Positions 1 through 7,581 of a stretch of DNA of 21,606 nt are shown here, one piece after another (the first letter of the stretch is position 1; the number at the start of each line of letters is the position of its first letter). The notes beneath the pieces are model-generated. The model did not search any database. It was not told the DNA's origin and was given only the letters and a program-made list of their open reading frames with translations. The DNA is taken from positions 1 through 21,606 of the forward strand of contig SLST01000472.1 of the NCBI GenBank assembly GCA_007130265.1. Direction: 5' to 3'. The DNA comes from Spirochaetales bacterium. GTDB taxonomy: Bacteria > Spirochaetota > Spirochaetia > DSM-27196 > SLST01. Made by a program: the position numbers and the translations under genes.

Positions 1-806
1 AGGAACGGCATCCCGAGCCCCGCGACGTACTTCGCGGAGACCGGAAAGTGGTCGTAGCCCCATCCGCCGGTGGGGAGCGACTCGAGCTCGAGATGGCTGA
101 AGTACGGCAGGATGTCGCGCCGGCCCATCGTGATGTGCCCGCTGTTGTGGAAGACGGGCATGTCGGGGTCGTTCGCCTTGCACGCCTCGCTCGCGCGACG
201 GAAGTAGTCGAGGAGCACCCGCCGGGCATTCTCCTCCCGGTCGCGTTCGTTCTCCGGGTCCAAACCGTCGTCAGCCATGCGCTGCATACACCAGGCGCAA
301 CAGCACGGCCCCTGGTGGATGATGTCGAGGAAGACCCCGTCTGCGTCGGGGAACATCGTCACCGCCTCCCTGATTCGCTCCACCAGGAAATCGAGGTACG
401 GCGTGTTGAAGCACAGCGTCTTGAACCCGGCCTTGAGCGGACTCCCGGTCCAGCCGATGAGAGACCCGTCCGCGCCAACTTCGCGCCACTCCGGGTGCGC
501 CTCCGCGGTCGCGTTGTCGACTCCAGCCGTAAGGTAGATGGGAACCTTGACGTCGATCTCCCGGCACGCGTCCATCTGCGCGCGAAGCAGGTCGAACGAG
601 AGGTTCGGATGTATCCGCGCGACCTTCGTGGGGTGATAGCTCCAGCCGTGGTGGCAGGACGAGAAACACGTGATCGAGTCGACGTGACCGGTCGTCAACG
701 CCTCCTGGAACTGCGCCTTGTCGAACCGCGCGCCGATCCCGGGGATCGCGGGCGACGTATGAAAGTCAAGATGGATCTGCCGGTAGCGGAGTTGTTTCTG
801 TGTCAT
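1..806 (-). CDS. GHL6-like glycoside hydrolase, partial (N-terminal 268 residues)
   Basis: A continuous minus-strand frame starts at ATG 806 and runs off the left edge with no stop. The translation opens with IHLDFHTSP (residues 11-19), has CFSSCHHGWSYHP (47-59), and has DGVFLD (156-161) followed by a CCCAWC cysteine cluster (168-173). From memory this pattern matches the TIM-barrel family 'hypothetical glycosyl hydrolase 6' (GHL6), often annotated as alpha-amylase-like or beta-galactosidase-like. Its substrate is not established, and D161 and the ELE at 240-242 are only candidate catalytic acids. No signal peptide is visible, so the protein is probably cytoplasmic. There is no Shine-Dalgarno. 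A TATAAG hexamer ends nine bases before the ATG, suggesting a very short leader. The gene is divergent from the flavin reductase-like gene. Family assignment is moderate; the C-terminal half is not in the window. Confidence 0.75.
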   Translation of the reverse strand, partial: MTQKQLRYRQIHLDFHTSPAIPGIGARFDKAQFQEALTTGHVDSITCFSSCHHGWSYHPTKVARIHPNLSFDLLRAQMDACREIDVKVPIYLTAGVDNATAEAHPEWREVGADGSLIGWTGSPLKAGFKTLCFNTPYLDFLVERIREAVTMFPDADGVFLDIIHQGPCCCAWCMQRMADDGLDPENERDREENARRVLLDYFRRASEACKANDPDMPVFHNSGHITMGRRDILPYFSHLELESLPTGGWGYDHFPVSAKYVAGLGMPF

Positions 807-860
807 AGGAGTTCACTTATAGCACGTTTCACGAACGACGCAAACGGCACGCGACCCGTC

Positions 861-889
861 TCGACAGCTCGGCCCGTCTCGTCCATACT
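861..889 (+). promoter_or_regulatory. Promoter of the flavin reductase-like gene, probably leaderless
   Basis: TCGACA (861-866), a 17-bp spacer and CATACT (884-889) match the -35 and -10 consensus at five of six bases each. The ATG at 896 lies six bases after the -10 box, where transcription would be expected to begin, and no Shine-Dalgarno precedes it. The mRNA probably starts at or next to the start codon. Confidence 0.5.
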
Positions 890-895
890 GGCCGT

Positions 896-1393
896 ATGGC
901 TACAGAAATCGGTACCTACGACATCATGCGCGAGAGTGTTGACCGGCTCGGTAACGGCGGGCTCTTCCTCGTCTCCGGCAAGAAGGCGAACCCGATGACG
1001 ATCGGCTGGGGTGTGATCGGGCAGATCTGGGGCAGGCCTATCTTCCAGGTGCTCGTGCGCCCGTCGCGTCACTCGTTCTCACTGCTCGAAGAGCTCGGCG
1101 AGTTCACCGTCTGCGTGCCCACCGACGACCAGAAGAAGGAGCTCGCGCTCTGCGGAACCAAATCCGGCCGCGATCTCGACAAGATCGAGGCGTGCGGCTT
1201 CTCGGTTGCCGCGTCGGCGCATATCAGCGTTCCCTCGATCATCGAGTGCTCGGCGCACTACGAGTGCCGGGTGGTCCACGTGAACGACCTGGTCAACGCG
1301 ACGCTCGATTCGGAGCTCATCGAGAGGAGTTATCCGGCCGGCGATTTCCACCGCGTCTACTACGGGCAGATCCTCGGGGTGTACCGGCACTGA
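896..1393 (+). CDS. Flavin reductase-like, FMN-binding split-barrel protein
   Basis: This 165-residue protein has the pattern of the flavin reductase-like domain. An N-terminal strand region (GGLFLVSGKKANPMTIGW, about residues 21-38) is the usual flavin-contacting loop. It is followed by a VLVRPSRHS segment, a FTVCVP strand and an acidic C-terminal half (ECSAHYECRVVHVNDL). Family members bind FMN or FAD and reduce flavin with NAD(P)H, or act as flavoredoxin-like electron carriers; the partner is unknown here. Length is normal for a single-domain member, and no signal peptide or membrane segment is seen. The start at 896 fits a leaderless promoter immediately upstream. The HisF-like gene begins 83 bases downstream with its own ribosome site, so co-transcription is possible but not shown. 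Confidence 0.8.
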   Translation: MATEIGTYDIMRESVDRLGNGGLFLVSGKKANPMTIGWGVIGQIWGRPIFQVLVRPSRHSFSLLEELGEFTVCVPTDDQKKELALCGTKSGRDLDKIEACGFSVAASAHISVPSIIECSAHYECRVVHVNDLVNATLDSELIERSYPAGDFHRVYYGQILGVYRH

Positions 1394-1476
1394 GCGGGAC
1401 GGCAACGGACGCGCGCGCTTGATGCCGGGCCCGGCTTTCCGGTACGGTGCGCTATCCCGAAATCAAGGAGTGTCCC

Positions 1477-2238
1477 GTGAGCGAACCGCTTTCCATCATG
1501 CCCTGCCTCGACATGCGCGACGGACGCGTCGTCAAGGGCGTGCGCTTCGTGAACATACAGGACGCCGGTGACCCGGTTGCCTGCGCCCGGGCCTACTGCG
1601 AAGCGGGCGCCGACGAGCTGGCGCTGCTCGACATCAACGCAACGGTCGAGAGCAGACCGACGATGCTCGACGTCGTGCGCCGCGTCGCCGAGGTCACGAC
1701 GGTGCCCTTCACGGTGGGCGGCGGCATCGCGGACGTCGAAATCGCCCGTGCAGTGATCGAAGCCGGTGCGGACCGGGTATCCACGTCGAGCGCCGCCTTC
1801 CGCCGCCCGGAGGTCATTCGCGAGCTCGTCCGCGAGCTCGGAGACGATCGCGTGACGGTCGCGATTGACGTCGACGTGAATCCGTCCTTGCCGTCAGGGT
1901 ACGAGGTCTACGTCGACGGCGGGCGAACGGCAACCGGCACCGACGCGGTCGAGTGGGCGAAGCGTGTGGACGGATACGGTGTGACGGTCATCCTGCCCAC
2001 GAGCCGCGCGACCGACGGCGAGCGCACTGGGTACGACCTGCCGCTCATCAGGGCGGCAGCGGGAGCGGTCTCCGCGCGCATCGTCGCCTCAGGCGGCGCG
2101 GGCGCGATGGAACACTTCCGAGAGGCGGCGGAGGCGGGCGCCGCGGTCCTGCTTGCCGCGTCGGTCTTTCACTACCATGTCATCGACATCAGCGAGCTCA
2201 AGCGCTACCTGCGTGGCGCCGGGCTCGAGGTGCGGTAG
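1477..2238 (+). CDS. HisF-like (imidazole glycerol phosphate synthase cyclase subunit) TIM barrel, divergent
   Basis: GTG 1477 is chosen because AAGGAG (1465-1470) sits six bases before it. This gives 253 residues, the normal HisF length. The (beta/alpha)8 HisF pattern is clear: CLDMRDGRVVKG (10-21) with the first catalytic Asp at 12, DELALLDI, FTVGGGI, AIDVD with the second catalytic Asp, TDGERTGYD, ASGGAG and AASVFHYH. HisF makes IGP and AICAR from PRFAR and ammonia supplied by HisH. Several positions differ from Thermotoga HisF. The gate residue R5 lies in a replaced N-terminus, E167 of GAGEI is now GVTVI, K99 is Arg, the VSIN motif is VSTS, and SIDRDG is SRATDG. No hisH or other his gene is adjacent. 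A paralogue with another substrate is therefore as likely as true HisF. Confidence 0.82.
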   Translation: MSEPLSIMPCLDMRDGRVVKGVRFVNIQDAGDPVACARAYCEAGADELALLDINATVESRPTMLDVVRRVAEVTTVPFTVGGGIADVEIARAVIEAGADRVSTSSAAFRRPEVIRELVRELGDDRVTVAIDVDVNPSLPSGYEVYVDGGRTATGTDAVEWAKRVDGYGVTVILPTSRATDGERTGYDLPLIRAAAGAVSARIVASGGAGAMEHFREAAEAGAAVLLAASVFHYHVIDISELKRYLRGAGLEVR

Positions 2239-2260
2239 TACGCGGGCGGCCCGTCGAGGA

Positions 2261-3853
2261 TCAGGTCACGACGCCGGAATCCCAGATGTTGACGACCGAA
2301 TATCCCACCTTCTCGCTGTAGGTCTTCGCGCCCCCGGCGGCGGCGATGATCTGCTCGAAGATCAGACGCCCCACCTCTTCAATCCCGGCGGTGCCGTCGG
2401 CGATCAGCCCGGCGTTTACCTCCATGTCGACCATCCGGTGGAAGGTCTCGGTATTGCTGACGACCTTGATCCAGGGGATGAGCAGCCCGCCGAAGCAGCT
2501 GCCGGCACCGGTGCTGAACACACCTGCGAGCGCCCCACCGGCGGTCTGCCCGGTCGCCGACGCCGGGTCGAAGGCGGGACTGTTCATGAACCCGAACCCT
2601 TTCTCTGTGATTGTCTGCGCATAGTCGACGACCCACTCGAGCGCGGTCGTCCCGCCCTTCGCGGTCGAGCCGAGCGATTTCTCGGCGATCGTCGTGAGCC
2701 CGCCTTCGATGTTCCCGTAGGCGAGGTTCGACTGTGCGTTCCCGCCGCCGCGCTCGAGGTACCGCTCGTACCAGGCGACGTGATCGAGGTACGCCTGCCC
2801 GACCTCGCGCGACCGGGCCCGCTGCGTGAGCAGATGCCCGGCGCCAAAGGTTTCCGTCGTCTCTCCTATGAAGGTCGCACCGTTACAGCGCACGATCAGG
2901 TCCGAGGCGTAACCGATCGCGGCGTTTGCGGTGAACCCGCTCAGAGCGTTGCTCCCGCCGCACTGCGTCGCGACGATGAGCTCGGACGCGGGGATGAGCT
3001 CACGCCGGCGCGCGTTGACCCGGGGAAAGAGTACGGTCTCCACGTAGTTGATGATCCGCTCGGCAGTCGGCCAGGTGCCGCCTTCCTCCTGAATCGTGAT
3101 GGTGGGCACCGAGACGTCGTGGCCGTCCGTGCGCGCTGCGGCGGCCACGGGCGTAGTAGCGTCGGCTCCAACCGGTTCCACCCGCTCGCTCCCGAAGACG
3201 AGCGCCGCCTGGCTCTTCTCGCACCCGAGCTGGACGACGACGCGCCCCCCTACGTTGGGATGGTCGACGAGGTTGCGCATCGTGAGGTTCTGTCGCTCGT
3301 GCGCCTCGCTCGGGGAGACGACCCCGCAGCCGCTTCCGTGCGTGAGCCCGATCACGCCGTCCACGTTGGGATACCTGCGCGAGAACCCCTCCTTGCGGCG
3401 GTTAAGCTCGTCGACGACGATCTCCACGACCCGCGCCGAGCAGTCGACCATGCTCGCGACGACGATGTAGTTCCTCGTGCCGGCGCGCCCGCGCGTGTCG
3501 CGGAACCCGGCGAAGTAGCGGTCGCGTATGGGCGGCAGGTCCGGCGGGGGCGACGGATCGGCGGCGATTGAGCTCTGATCCATAAGCCGGCCCATCTCGA
3601 GGTTGTGCGTGTGCACCCAGGCGCCCGCGGCGACGGCTGAAGTCGTGTACCCGATCACCTGACCGTACTTGTAGACCGGTGAGTCGGCAGGGATGTCCGC
3701 GAGGGCGATTTTGTGATACTGCGGAATGCGCTCGGCGGCGGTCACGCCGCAGACCTCTGTCCCGGCGTCGGCCTCCCTCAGTACGATGCCGACGTTATCT
3801 CTGTCAGGGTGCAGGATCATCCCGGCCTGCGGCGTGACGTCTTTGCTCATCAT
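2261..3853 (-). CDS. uxaA: UxaA-family sugar-acid dehydratase (altronate dehydratase-like)
   Basis: This 530-residue protein spans the whole UxaA architecture. An N-terminal SAF-type domain (about residues 10-90, ending in VHTHNLEMG) is followed by the large dehydratase domain. Family motifs include RAGTRNYI, THGSGCG, QCGGSNALSG, the GGLTTIAEKSLG segment and SATGQTAGG ... FSTGAGSCFGG. E. coli UxaA removes water from D-altronate to give 2-keto-3-deoxygluconate and needs iron. Relatives act on galactarate and other aldonates, so the substrate here is open. The start is ATG 3853 (a second ATG follows at 3850). There is no Shine-Dalgarno, but a good promoter ends eight bases upstream. It follows the aldo/keto reductase gene by 33 bases, consistent with a joint role in sugar-acid breakdown, and converges with the HisF-like gene. 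Confidence 0.85.
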   Translation of the reverse strand: MMSKDVTPQAGMILHPDRDNVGIVLREADAGTEVCGVTAAERIPQYHKIALADIPADSPVYKYGQVIGYTTSAVAAGAWVHTHNLEMGRLMDQSSIAADPSPPPDLPPIRDRYFAGFRDTRGRAGTRNYIVVASMVDCSARVVEIVVDELNRRKEGFSRRYPNVDGVIGLTHGSGCGVVSPSEAHERQNLTMRNLVDHPNVGGRVVVQLGCEKSQAALVFGSERVEPVGADATTPVAAAARTDGHDVSVPTITIQEEGGTWPTAERIINYVETVLFPRVNARRRELIPASELIVATQCGGSNALSGFTANAAIGYASDLIVRCNGATFIGETTETFGAGHLLTQRARSREVGQAYLDHVAWYERYLERGGGNAQSNLAYGNIEGGLTTIAEKSLGSTAKGGTTALEWVVDYAQTITEKGFGFMNSPAFDPASATGQTAGGALAGVFSTGAGSCFGGLLIPWIKVVSNTETFHRMVDMEVNAGLIADGTAGIEEVGRLIFEQIIAAAGGAKTYSEKVGYSVVNIWDSGVVT

Positions 3854-3861
3854 GGGCCATG

Positions 3862-3890
3862 ACGATAGACCCAAGACAAGGAGCGGTCAA
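3862..3890 (-). promoter_or_regulatory. Promoter of the uxaA-like gene, overlapping the aldo/keto reductase stop codon
   Basis: On the minus strand, TTGACC (3890-3885), a 17-bp spacer and TATCGT (3867-3862) form a good sigma-70-type promoter. Expected transcription start is near 3855, giving a leader of at most a few bases before ATG 3853. The -35 box overlaps the stop codon of the upstream aldo/keto reductase, so the dehydratase can be expressed independently of it. Confidence 0.5.
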
Positions 3891-4819
3891 CCGGCAGGCG
3901 CGCAGATCTCGTCTATGGCCTTCAGCGTGGCCTCGTCGAGCTCGCCGTCGGCGGCAGCCGCGTTCGAGCGCGCCTGCTCCGGCGTCTTCATCCCGGGAAT
4001 CGGACAGGTCACCGCCGGATTCGCGAGTACGAACTGCAGCGCGAGGTCGAGCATGCTCGAGCCTTCGGGCACGAGCCTGCGCAGCGCCGCGACCTTCTCG
4101 AGCTTCTCGAGGAAGTCCTCTCGCTGGTTGCCGTCGGGATTCCACTTCTGCCGCACAATGTCGTCGAACCGGGTCTCCGCGGTGAACTTGTCCACGAGGA
4201 GGCCCTGGGCGATCGGTCCCCGTAGCAGCACCCCTATGTTGTGCTCGCGGCAGTAGGGAAGGATGTCCTTCTCAGCGCCTCTGTTCAAGATGGAGTAGTT
4301 GATCTGGCAGGAAGCGCACCCGCCTCGGGCATCGAGGGCGATCAGCGAATTGAGATCGTTCGTCGAGATCGCGTACTCGCGGATCTTTCCCTCCTTCTTC
4401 AGGAGCTCGAATGCCTCGACGAAGATCTCCGGGTGTTCCGGCGTCCCCACGTGGCACTGGTAGAGATCGATGTAGTCGGTGCCGAGCCGGTAGAGGCTCG
4501 CGTGGCAGCAATTGATGATGCTGTAGATGGAATTGAGCTGCGGCGCATCGTTGTAGCGTCTGCCCCAGTTCCCTGCCTTCGTCGCGATGTAGACCTCAGA
4601 CCTCACGGCCTTCAGCGCCTTGCCGGTGTAGAACTCGCTCTGCCCCATCCCGTAGGCGTCGGCGGTGTCGAACAGGTTCACCCCGGCGTCCAGGGCGGCG
4701 CGGATCGTGTCAACCGCCTGTTTCTCCTCCACCGGCCCCCATTGCCCACCTATTCCCCAGCAGCCCATCGAGACCGCGCTGACATTCCATCCGGTCCGTC
4801 CCAGTGTTCGGTACTTCAT
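3887..4819 (-). CDS. Aldo/keto reductase
   Basis: ATG 4819 is preceded by AAGGAG five bases upstream, giving 310 residues, typical of the single-domain AKR (beta/alpha)8 barrel. The catalytic tetrad is visible: D51 (FDTADAYG), Y56, K81 (IATKAGNW) and H123 (DLYQCHVG). The N-terminus MKYRTLGRTGWNVSAVSMG is the classic opening of the aldo/keto reductases related to YajO and L-glyceraldehyde-3-phosphate reductase. NAD(P)H-dependent reduction of aldehydes, or the reverse oxidation of sugar alcohols or sugars, is expected; the substrate is not readable. A cysteine-rich stretch (GGCASCQINYS) lies in the middle of the barrel. It is followed closely by the UxaA-like dehydratase, which suggests oxidation then dehydration of a sugar, and is divergent from the fucosidase. 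Confidence 0.88.
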   Translation of the reverse strand: MKYRTLGRTGWNVSAVSMGCWGIGGQWGPVEEKQAVDTIRAALDAGVNLFDTADAYGMGQSEFYTGKALKAVRSEVYIATKAGNWGRRYNDAPQLNSIYSIINCCHASLYRLGTDYIDLYQCHVGTPEHPEIFVEAFELLKKEGKIREYAISTNDLNSLIALDARGGCASCQINYSILNRGAEKDILPYCREHNIGVLLRGPIAQGLLVDKFTAETRFDDIVRQKWNPDGNQREDFLEKLEKVAALRRLVPEGSSMLDLALQFVLANPAVTCPIPGMKTPEQARSNAAAADGELDEATLKAIDEICAPAG

Positions 4820-4845
4820 GCAATCTCCTTCATTCGTCTCGTGCA

Positions 4846-4851
4846 ATGATA
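4846..4851 (-). promoter_or_regulatory. Possible -10 element of the aldo/keto reductase gene
   Basis: TATCAT on the minus strand lies 26 bases before ATG 4819 and would give a leader of about 20 bases containing the AAGGAG ribosome site. Only a weak -35 (TTTCGC, 17-bp spacing) is present. This is a tentative call. Confidence 0.3.
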
Positions 4852-4888
4852 CCGTGAACGCCGGATGTGCGAAACCACACCTTCGTGG

Positions 4889-4894
4889 TACGCT
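4889..4894 (+). promoter_or_regulatory. -10-like element of the fucosidase gene, leaderless spacing
   Basis: TACGCT (4889-4894) fits TAnnnT and ends exactly six bases before ATG 4901. No Shine-Dalgarno precedes either 4865 or 4901. No convincing -35 is seen at 16-18 bp spacing. The arrangement is the same as at other SD-less starts in this window and favours 4901 as the start. Confidence 0.4.
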
Positions 4895-4900
4895 TGCGAC

Positions 4901-6415
4901 ATGATGACCTACCGCGCCGGCGACGCCGACGACGTTCGCAGTCACGGGCACCGCCGGCAAGAACTCGCCCCGGAGCCGTTCGGCCCCGTCCCCTCGTCGC
5001 GCCAGCTCGCCTGGCACGAGCTCGAACTCTACGGCTTCCTCCATTTCACGGTGAACACCTTCACCGACCGTGAATGGGGGTACGGGGACGAGTCACCGAA
5101 CCTCTTCGACCCGTCGGACTTCAGCGCGAATCAGATCGTCGAGACGGCCGGGCAGGCAGGAATGGCCGGGCTCATTCTCACCGGTAAGCATCACGACGGA
5201 TTCTGCCTCTGGCCGTCGCGCTACACCGATCACTCGGTTCGCAGAAGCCCGTGGCGCCGGGGAGAAGGCGACATCGTGCGTGAGATCTCGGACGCCTGCG
5301 CCGCGGGCGGCCTGCGGTTCGGCGTCTACCTCTCGCCGTGGGATCGAAACCACGCCGACTACGGCAGGCCCGAATACCTGCGCTACTTCCGCAACCAGCT
5401 CGAAGAGCTCACGAGCGAGTACGGCGACCTCTTCGAAGTCTGGTTCGACGGCGCGAACGGCGGAGACGGTTACTACGGCGGGGCGAGAGAGACCCGCCGG
5501 ATTGACCGACGCACCTACTACGACTGGGAGAACACCTGGGAGATCGTGCGCCGCAACCAGCCGAACGCGGTGATGTTCAGCGACGCGGGCCCGGACATCC
5601 GGTGGGTCGGCAACGAAGACGGCATCGCCGGCGACCCGTGCTGGGCGACCGTCACGCGACGCGGGCTCTTCCCGGGGGTCGACGAGGAGGCGTTCCGCAC
5701 CTACGCGGCGGCCGAGATGGTCGACGCGTGGGCATCGCCGCGCGACCTTCTCAACCAGGGCGACCCGAACGGCGAAGAGTGGCTCCCGGCCGAGTGCGAC
5801 GTCTCGATCCGCCCGGGATGGTTCTACCACACCGCCGAAGACGGCGCCGTGCGCTCGGCGGACAATCTCTTCGACCTCTACCTGAAGTCGGTCGGCCGCG
5901 GTGGAAGCCTTCTGTTGAATCTTCCGCCCGACCGGAGGGGCCGCATCCACGAGACCGACGTCGATTCGCTGCGCGGGTTCCGCGCACGAGTCGACCGCCT
6001 CTTTGCGCACGAGCTCGCCACAGCAGACCCGCAGGCGCCCGCGGCAGTGACCGCGACTTCCACCCGCGGCGACGATCCTCTATTCGGTGCGGCGAACCTC
6101 ATAGACGGCGATCGAGACTCGTACTGGGCTTCAGACGAGCCGCAGGCCGACGTCGTACTCGACTTCGGCCGCGAGGTGGATTTCACGACGGTGAGCCTAC
6201 GTGAAGCGATCGGGCTCGGACAACGGGTGCGCGAGTACGCGATCGACGTGGACCGCGGCGGGTGGAAAGAAATCGCCCGCGGCCGCAGCATCGGTTCGCG
6301 GCGCCTCGTCCACGGCGAGCGCCGCAGAACGCGCCGGATCCGCCTGCGCATCACTGAGAGCGCCGCGCCTGCGGTCCTCCGCGAGCTGGGCGTCTATCTC
6401 GACGCAGGCGCGTAG
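4901..6415 (+). CDS. Alpha-L-fucosidase (GH29) with C-terminal discoidin-like domain
   Basis: This 504-residue protein opens its catalytic barrel with WHELELYGFLHFTVNTFTDREWG. It then has LILTGKHHDGFCLWPS, GVYLSPWDR and FEVWFDGANG, where D183 is the expected retaining nucleophile of GH29. It ends the barrel with SLLLNLPPDRRGRIHETD. The last ~130 residues (LFGAANLIDGDRDSYWASDE, then VVLDFGREVDFTTVSLREAI) look like an F5/8-type C (CBM32-like) beta-sandwich that would bind sugar. GH29 releases terminal L-fucose from oligosaccharides. There is no signal peptide, so it probably works in the cytoplasm on imported oligosaccharides. The start at 4901 is preferred over ATG 4865 because a TAnnnT element ends six bases before it. 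Neighbouring reductase and dehydratase genes could process the released sugar. Confidence 0.88.
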   Translation: MMTYRAGDADDVRSHGHRRQELAPEPFGPVPSSRQLAWHELELYGFLHFTVNTFTDREWGYGDESPNLFDPSDFSANQIVETAGQAGMAGLILTGKHHDGFCLWPSRYTDHSVRRSPWRRGEGDIVREISDACAAGGLRFGVYLSPWDRNHADYGRPEYLRYFRNQLEELTSEYGDLFEVWFDGANGGDGYYGGARETRRIDRRTYYDWENTWEIVRRNQPNAVMFSDAGPDIRWVGNEDGIAGDPCWATVTRRGLFPGVDEEAFRTYAAAEMVDAWASPRDLLNQGDPNGEEWLPAECDVSIRPGWFYHTAEDGAVRSADNLFDLYLKSVGRGGSLLLNLPPDRRGRIHETDVDSLRGFRARVDRLFAHELATADPQAPAAVTATSTRGDDPLFGAANLIDGDRDSYWASDEPQADVVLDFGREVDFTTVSLREAIGLGQRVREYAIDVDRGGWKEIARGRSIGSRRLVHGERRRTRRIRLRITESAAPAVLRELGVYLDAGA

Positions 6416-6427
6416 GCGCGCGGCGAC

Positions 6428-7546
6428 TCATCCCTCTTTCGCGGCCTCGATCATCGCGAGGATGTTCGGAACAGGCGTGCCGGCCTGGACATTGTGGCAC
6501 GAGCAGCAGATGAACCCTTTCGTGCCGCGACCGAGTGTTTCGCCGAGCATGCGCACCTCGGCCCGCACCTCTTGCGGTGTCCCGAAGGGCAGCACCCGCT
6601 GGTTGTCCACGCCTCCGTGGAAGACGACGTCCTTGCCGTATTCACGGGCGAGGCGAGCGGGGTCCATGCCGGGGCAGACGTGCTGGATGGGGTTGAGCAC
6701 GTCGATCCCGCACTCAATGAGCGGGCGAATCAGCGGCTCGGCCGCCCCGTCGGTGTGGTAGAAGACCTGGAGGCCGTACGAATGGATGAGATCGCACCAT
6801 CGGCGCATCCGCGCGCGGAAGTGACGCTCCCATAGCTCCGGCGACATCAGCAGTCCGTTCTGCGTGCCCATGTCGTCGCTCACGAAGACGAGATCGACGT
6901 GCGCGGCCGAGCGCTCGAGGTGCCGCTTCATGACCTCGGTCTGGATCGCCTCCACGCGGTCGAGAATCGCTTCGACGAGCGCCGGCGCGAGCACGAGGTC
7001 CATCAGCGCCTGCTCGAGCCCCCGCAGCTGGCAGTAGATCTCGTAGAACGAGACCCACGGCCCCATCACCGCGAAGTCGGCGGAGGCACGCTGCGCGTCT
7101 TCGAGCGCCTCGTCGTAGGCGAACGAGTCCGGATCGGGCCAGTAGGGGTAGTCGTCGACCGCAGCCGGGTCTTCGTAGTCGCGCATGGGCGCATCGCTGA
7201 ACTCGTCGTAGTGCGCCGCCCCTGCCTCGATCCCGCGGAGCGGAACGCCCCAGGTCGTGCGCACCGGCAAATCAGCTTCGTCGTCGCCGGCGTGCGAACC
7301 TGCGGCTGCGGAGGAGGCGCCAACCTGCGAGTCGGCCCGACCGCCGTCCGGACGTCGGTAGTCCACGAAGGACCAGTAGATCTTGTCCAGACCGAGCGCC
7401 CGGTACATCTCGAGGTCGCTCTCCGTCTTCGTGTGCGCGCGCAGCGCGGCTCCGACCTCTGCCGTGTGCCACAGGTCGACCGGAGGTCGGTCCGGCGGCT
7501 CACCACTGAGAACTCGTCGAATGCGGTCGCGTGGCGTCAGGCTCAT
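6428..7546 (-). CDS. UroD-fold protein (uroporphyrinogen decarboxylase / MtaA-CmuA family), HxD variant
   Basis: This 372-residue protein begins MSLTPRDRIRRVLSGEPPDRPPVD, the usual opening of the catabolic UroD-fold family. It also has MGPWVSFYEI, VFVSDDMGTQNGLLMSPELW, PIQHVCPGMDP and FHGGVDNQRVLPFG. True UroD decarboxylates a porphyrinogen; MtaA and CmuA relatives move methyl groups to or from corrinoid with a zinc bound by His and Cys. Here the first metal motif is H264-T-D266 rather than HxC, and a cysteine cluster CCSCH (347-351) stands where the distal ligand would be. The gene sits alone between the fucosidase and perR, not with heme genes, so porphyrin synthesis is unlikely. Its reaction is unknown. 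It has no Shine-Dalgarno; a promoter ends six bases before the ATG. It converges with the fucosidase, 12 bases away. Confidence 0.8.
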   Translation of the reverse strand: MSLTPRDRIRRVLSGEPPDRPPVDLWHTAEVGAALRAHTKTESDLEMYRALGLDKIYWSFVDYRRPDGGRADSQVGASSAAAGSHAGDDEADLPVRTTWGVPLRGIEAGAAHYDEFSDAPMRDYEDPAAVDDYPYWPDPDSFAYDEALEDAQRASADFAVMGPWVSFYEIYCQLRGLEQALMDLVLAPALVEAILDRVEAIQTEVMKRHLERSAAHVDLVFVSDDMGTQNGLLMSPELWERHFRARMRRWCDLIHSYGLQVFYHTDGAAEPLIRPLIECGIDVLNPIQHVCPGMDPARLAREYGKDVVFHGGVDNQRVLPFGTPQEVRAEVRMLGETLGRGTKGFICCSCHNVQAGTPVPNILAMIEAAKEG

Positions 7547-7552
7547 CGGTCA

Positions 7553-7581
7553 ATGGTACCCGCAAACTCGGCCCGTGTCAC
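7553..7581 (-). promoter_or_regulatory. Promoter of the UroD-fold gene, back-to-back with the perR promoter
   Basis: On the minus strand, GTGACA (7581-7576), a 17-bp spacer and TACCAT (7558-7553) are followed after six bases by ATG 7546. The -35 directly touches the perR -35 at 7582, so the two RNA polymerase sites are back-to-back and share the same short region. Leaderless transcription is expected. Confidence 0.55.

Noticed and set aside
48..998. Open plus-strand frame of 316 codons
   Set aside because: Antisense to the GHL6-like gene, then runs into the flavin reductase gene in another frame. No motif or ribosome site.
1424..1435. Perfect 12-base palindrome GCCGGGCCCGGC as terminator
   Set aside because: It has no loop and no T run, so it cannot form a useful hairpin without breaking its centre. 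GC-rich chance palindromes are common here.
2153..3571. Long open frame on the plus strand, 472 codons
   Set aside because: It lies antisense to the well-supported UxaA-family gene and its translation is Arg/Asp/Pro-rich with no family motifs. Such frames are common opposite GC-rich genes.
5093..6010. Open minus-strand frame of 305 codons
   Set aside because: Fully antisense to the GH29 fucosidase, whose catalytic motifs are intact.
6428..7546. Heme-biosynthesis UroD (hemE)
   Set aside because: No hem neighbours, HxD/CCSCH metal-like motifs and an opening typical of the catabolic UroD-fold subfamily. The same applies to the protein at 14356-15411.
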